NCBI GenBank assembly: GCA_900543345.1
Contig: UQRJ01000143.1
Span: 1-7,381, forward strand
DNA length: 7,381 nt
DNA from: an uncultured Sporolactobacillus sp.
Lineage (GTDB): Bacteria; Bacillota; Bacilli; Bacillales; Sporolactobacillaceae
Direction of reading: 5' to 3'
The position numbers were made by a program, and so were the translations under genes. A model generated the notes under the pieces. That model was not told the origin of the DNA, searched no databases, and saw only the letters and a program-made list of their open reading frames with translations. Each line of letters opens with the position of its first letter. Within the stretch, counting starts at the first letter, position 1. This document shows, piece by piece, positions 7,224 to 7,381 of this stretch.

Positions 7224-7243
7224 ACACATACGCACATGGCGAA

Positions 7244-7275
7244 GAATCCCCGGATCGATTTGGACCCGGGGATTC
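7244..7275 (-). terminator. Inverted repeat, probable terminator of the upstream tRNA unit
   Basis: A perfect 10-bp inverted repeat, GAATCCCCGG and CCGGGGATTC, flanks a 12-nt loop between the tRNA-Phe gene and the walR promoter. On the minus strand the stem is followed by the short T-rich tail TTC rather than a long T-run, so termination may be only moderate. Its position between two transcription units and its GC-rich core make a terminator the likeliest role. It is symmetrical enough to work in either direction, but no plus-strand gene is seen that would use it. Confidence 0.55.
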
Positions 7276-7326
7276 TGACAACTCACTTTATCTAATGATC
7301 GACACGAACGATCGACTGATAAAACA

Positions 7327-7381
7327 TGGCTCGAGGCGGAATTGAACCACCGACACGAGGATTTTCAGTCCTCTGCTCTAC
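7327..7381 (-). tRNA. tRNA-Phe (anticodon GAA), 3' part only
   Basis: Read on the minus strand, the 3' 55 nt of a tRNA are present. They comprise the 3' side of the D arm (GTAGAGC), an anticodon stem GAGGA/TCCTC around loop CTGAAAA with anticodon GAA at 7366-7364, a 5-nt variable loop, and T arm GGTGG/CCGCC with loop TTCAATT. The acceptor 3' strand TCGAGCC and discriminator A (7327) complete it. GAA decodes phenylalanine codons. CCA is not encoded: the next bases are TGT, so CCA would be added by nucleotidyltransferase. The 5' acceptor and most of the D arm lie beyond the window edge. It is transcribed toward walR and is probably the last gene of a tRNA cluster. Confidence 0.95.

Noticed and set aside
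7218..7224. WalR-box half-sites (TGTAAC and TGTTAC) overlapping the walR -35
   Set aside because: The WalR site needs two TGTWAH hexamers five bases apart; no second hexamer is found on either strand at that spacing.
7054..7281. N-terminal extension of WalR starting at 7281
   Set aside because: It would span the inverted repeat and the predicted promoter, has no similarity to WalR N-termini, and the ATG at 7053 gives the family-standard start.
7297..7313. Small inverted repeat GATCG/CGATC just after the tRNA 3' end
   Set aside because: Only five pairs with a 7-nt loop and no T-run; it is within chance expectation and is not a terminator.

Overview
The window carries an almost complete WalRK (YycFG) cell-wall homeostasis operon of a low-to-mid-GC Gram-positive bacterium of the Bacilli, most likely a member of Bacillales. 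The grounds are the gene order walR-walK-yycH-yycI-walJ-htrA, protein lengths close to the Bacillus subtilis orthologues, strong Shine-Dalgarno sites, and a tRNA-Phe upstream. Base composition is close to 50 % GC. Genus cannot be fixed by eye. All genes are on the minus strand, so transcription runs from high to low coordinates.

Right end (7054-7381): the 3' portion of a tRNA-Phe(GAA) gene runs off the edge. It is followed by a perfect 10-bp inverted repeat (7244-7275) that probably ends tRNA transcription, then a sigma-A-type promoter with an extended -10 (7194-7223). A leader of about 134 nt, with a small hairpin, leads into walR.

Core operon (1554-7053): walR (response regulator), walK (sensor kinase), yycH and yycI (single-pass membrane regulators of WalK) are joined by three successive ATGA stop/start overlaps, which suggests translational coupling. 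walJ (metallo-beta-lactamase-fold nuclease) follows after 31 nt. WalK senses envelope state and phosphorylates WalR. YycH and YycI act on WalK through the membrane. WalR controls cell-wall hydrolase and related genes.

Left part (72-1553): a 182-nt gap separates walJ from htrA, a membrane-anchored HtrA/DegP-like serine protease with a PDZ domain. htrA ends in a good intrinsic terminator (74-102).

Left edge (1-71): the most unusual item. On the minus strand, immediately after the htrA terminator T-run, the sequence matches the 5' end of a bacterial group II intron. It has the GTGCG start, the GCCCGGCATGG block, the GGTGAAAGTCC hairpin and the GGCAGTAGGAACTGTTAGC block. Its position just 3' of a terminator and in the same orientation fits the known habit of class C (IIC) introns. 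Only the first 71 nt are inside the window.

The operon itself is conventional. I found no convincing undescribed system; the points worth a second look are the intron, the altered residue at the putative WalK PAS metal site, and the structured walR leader.
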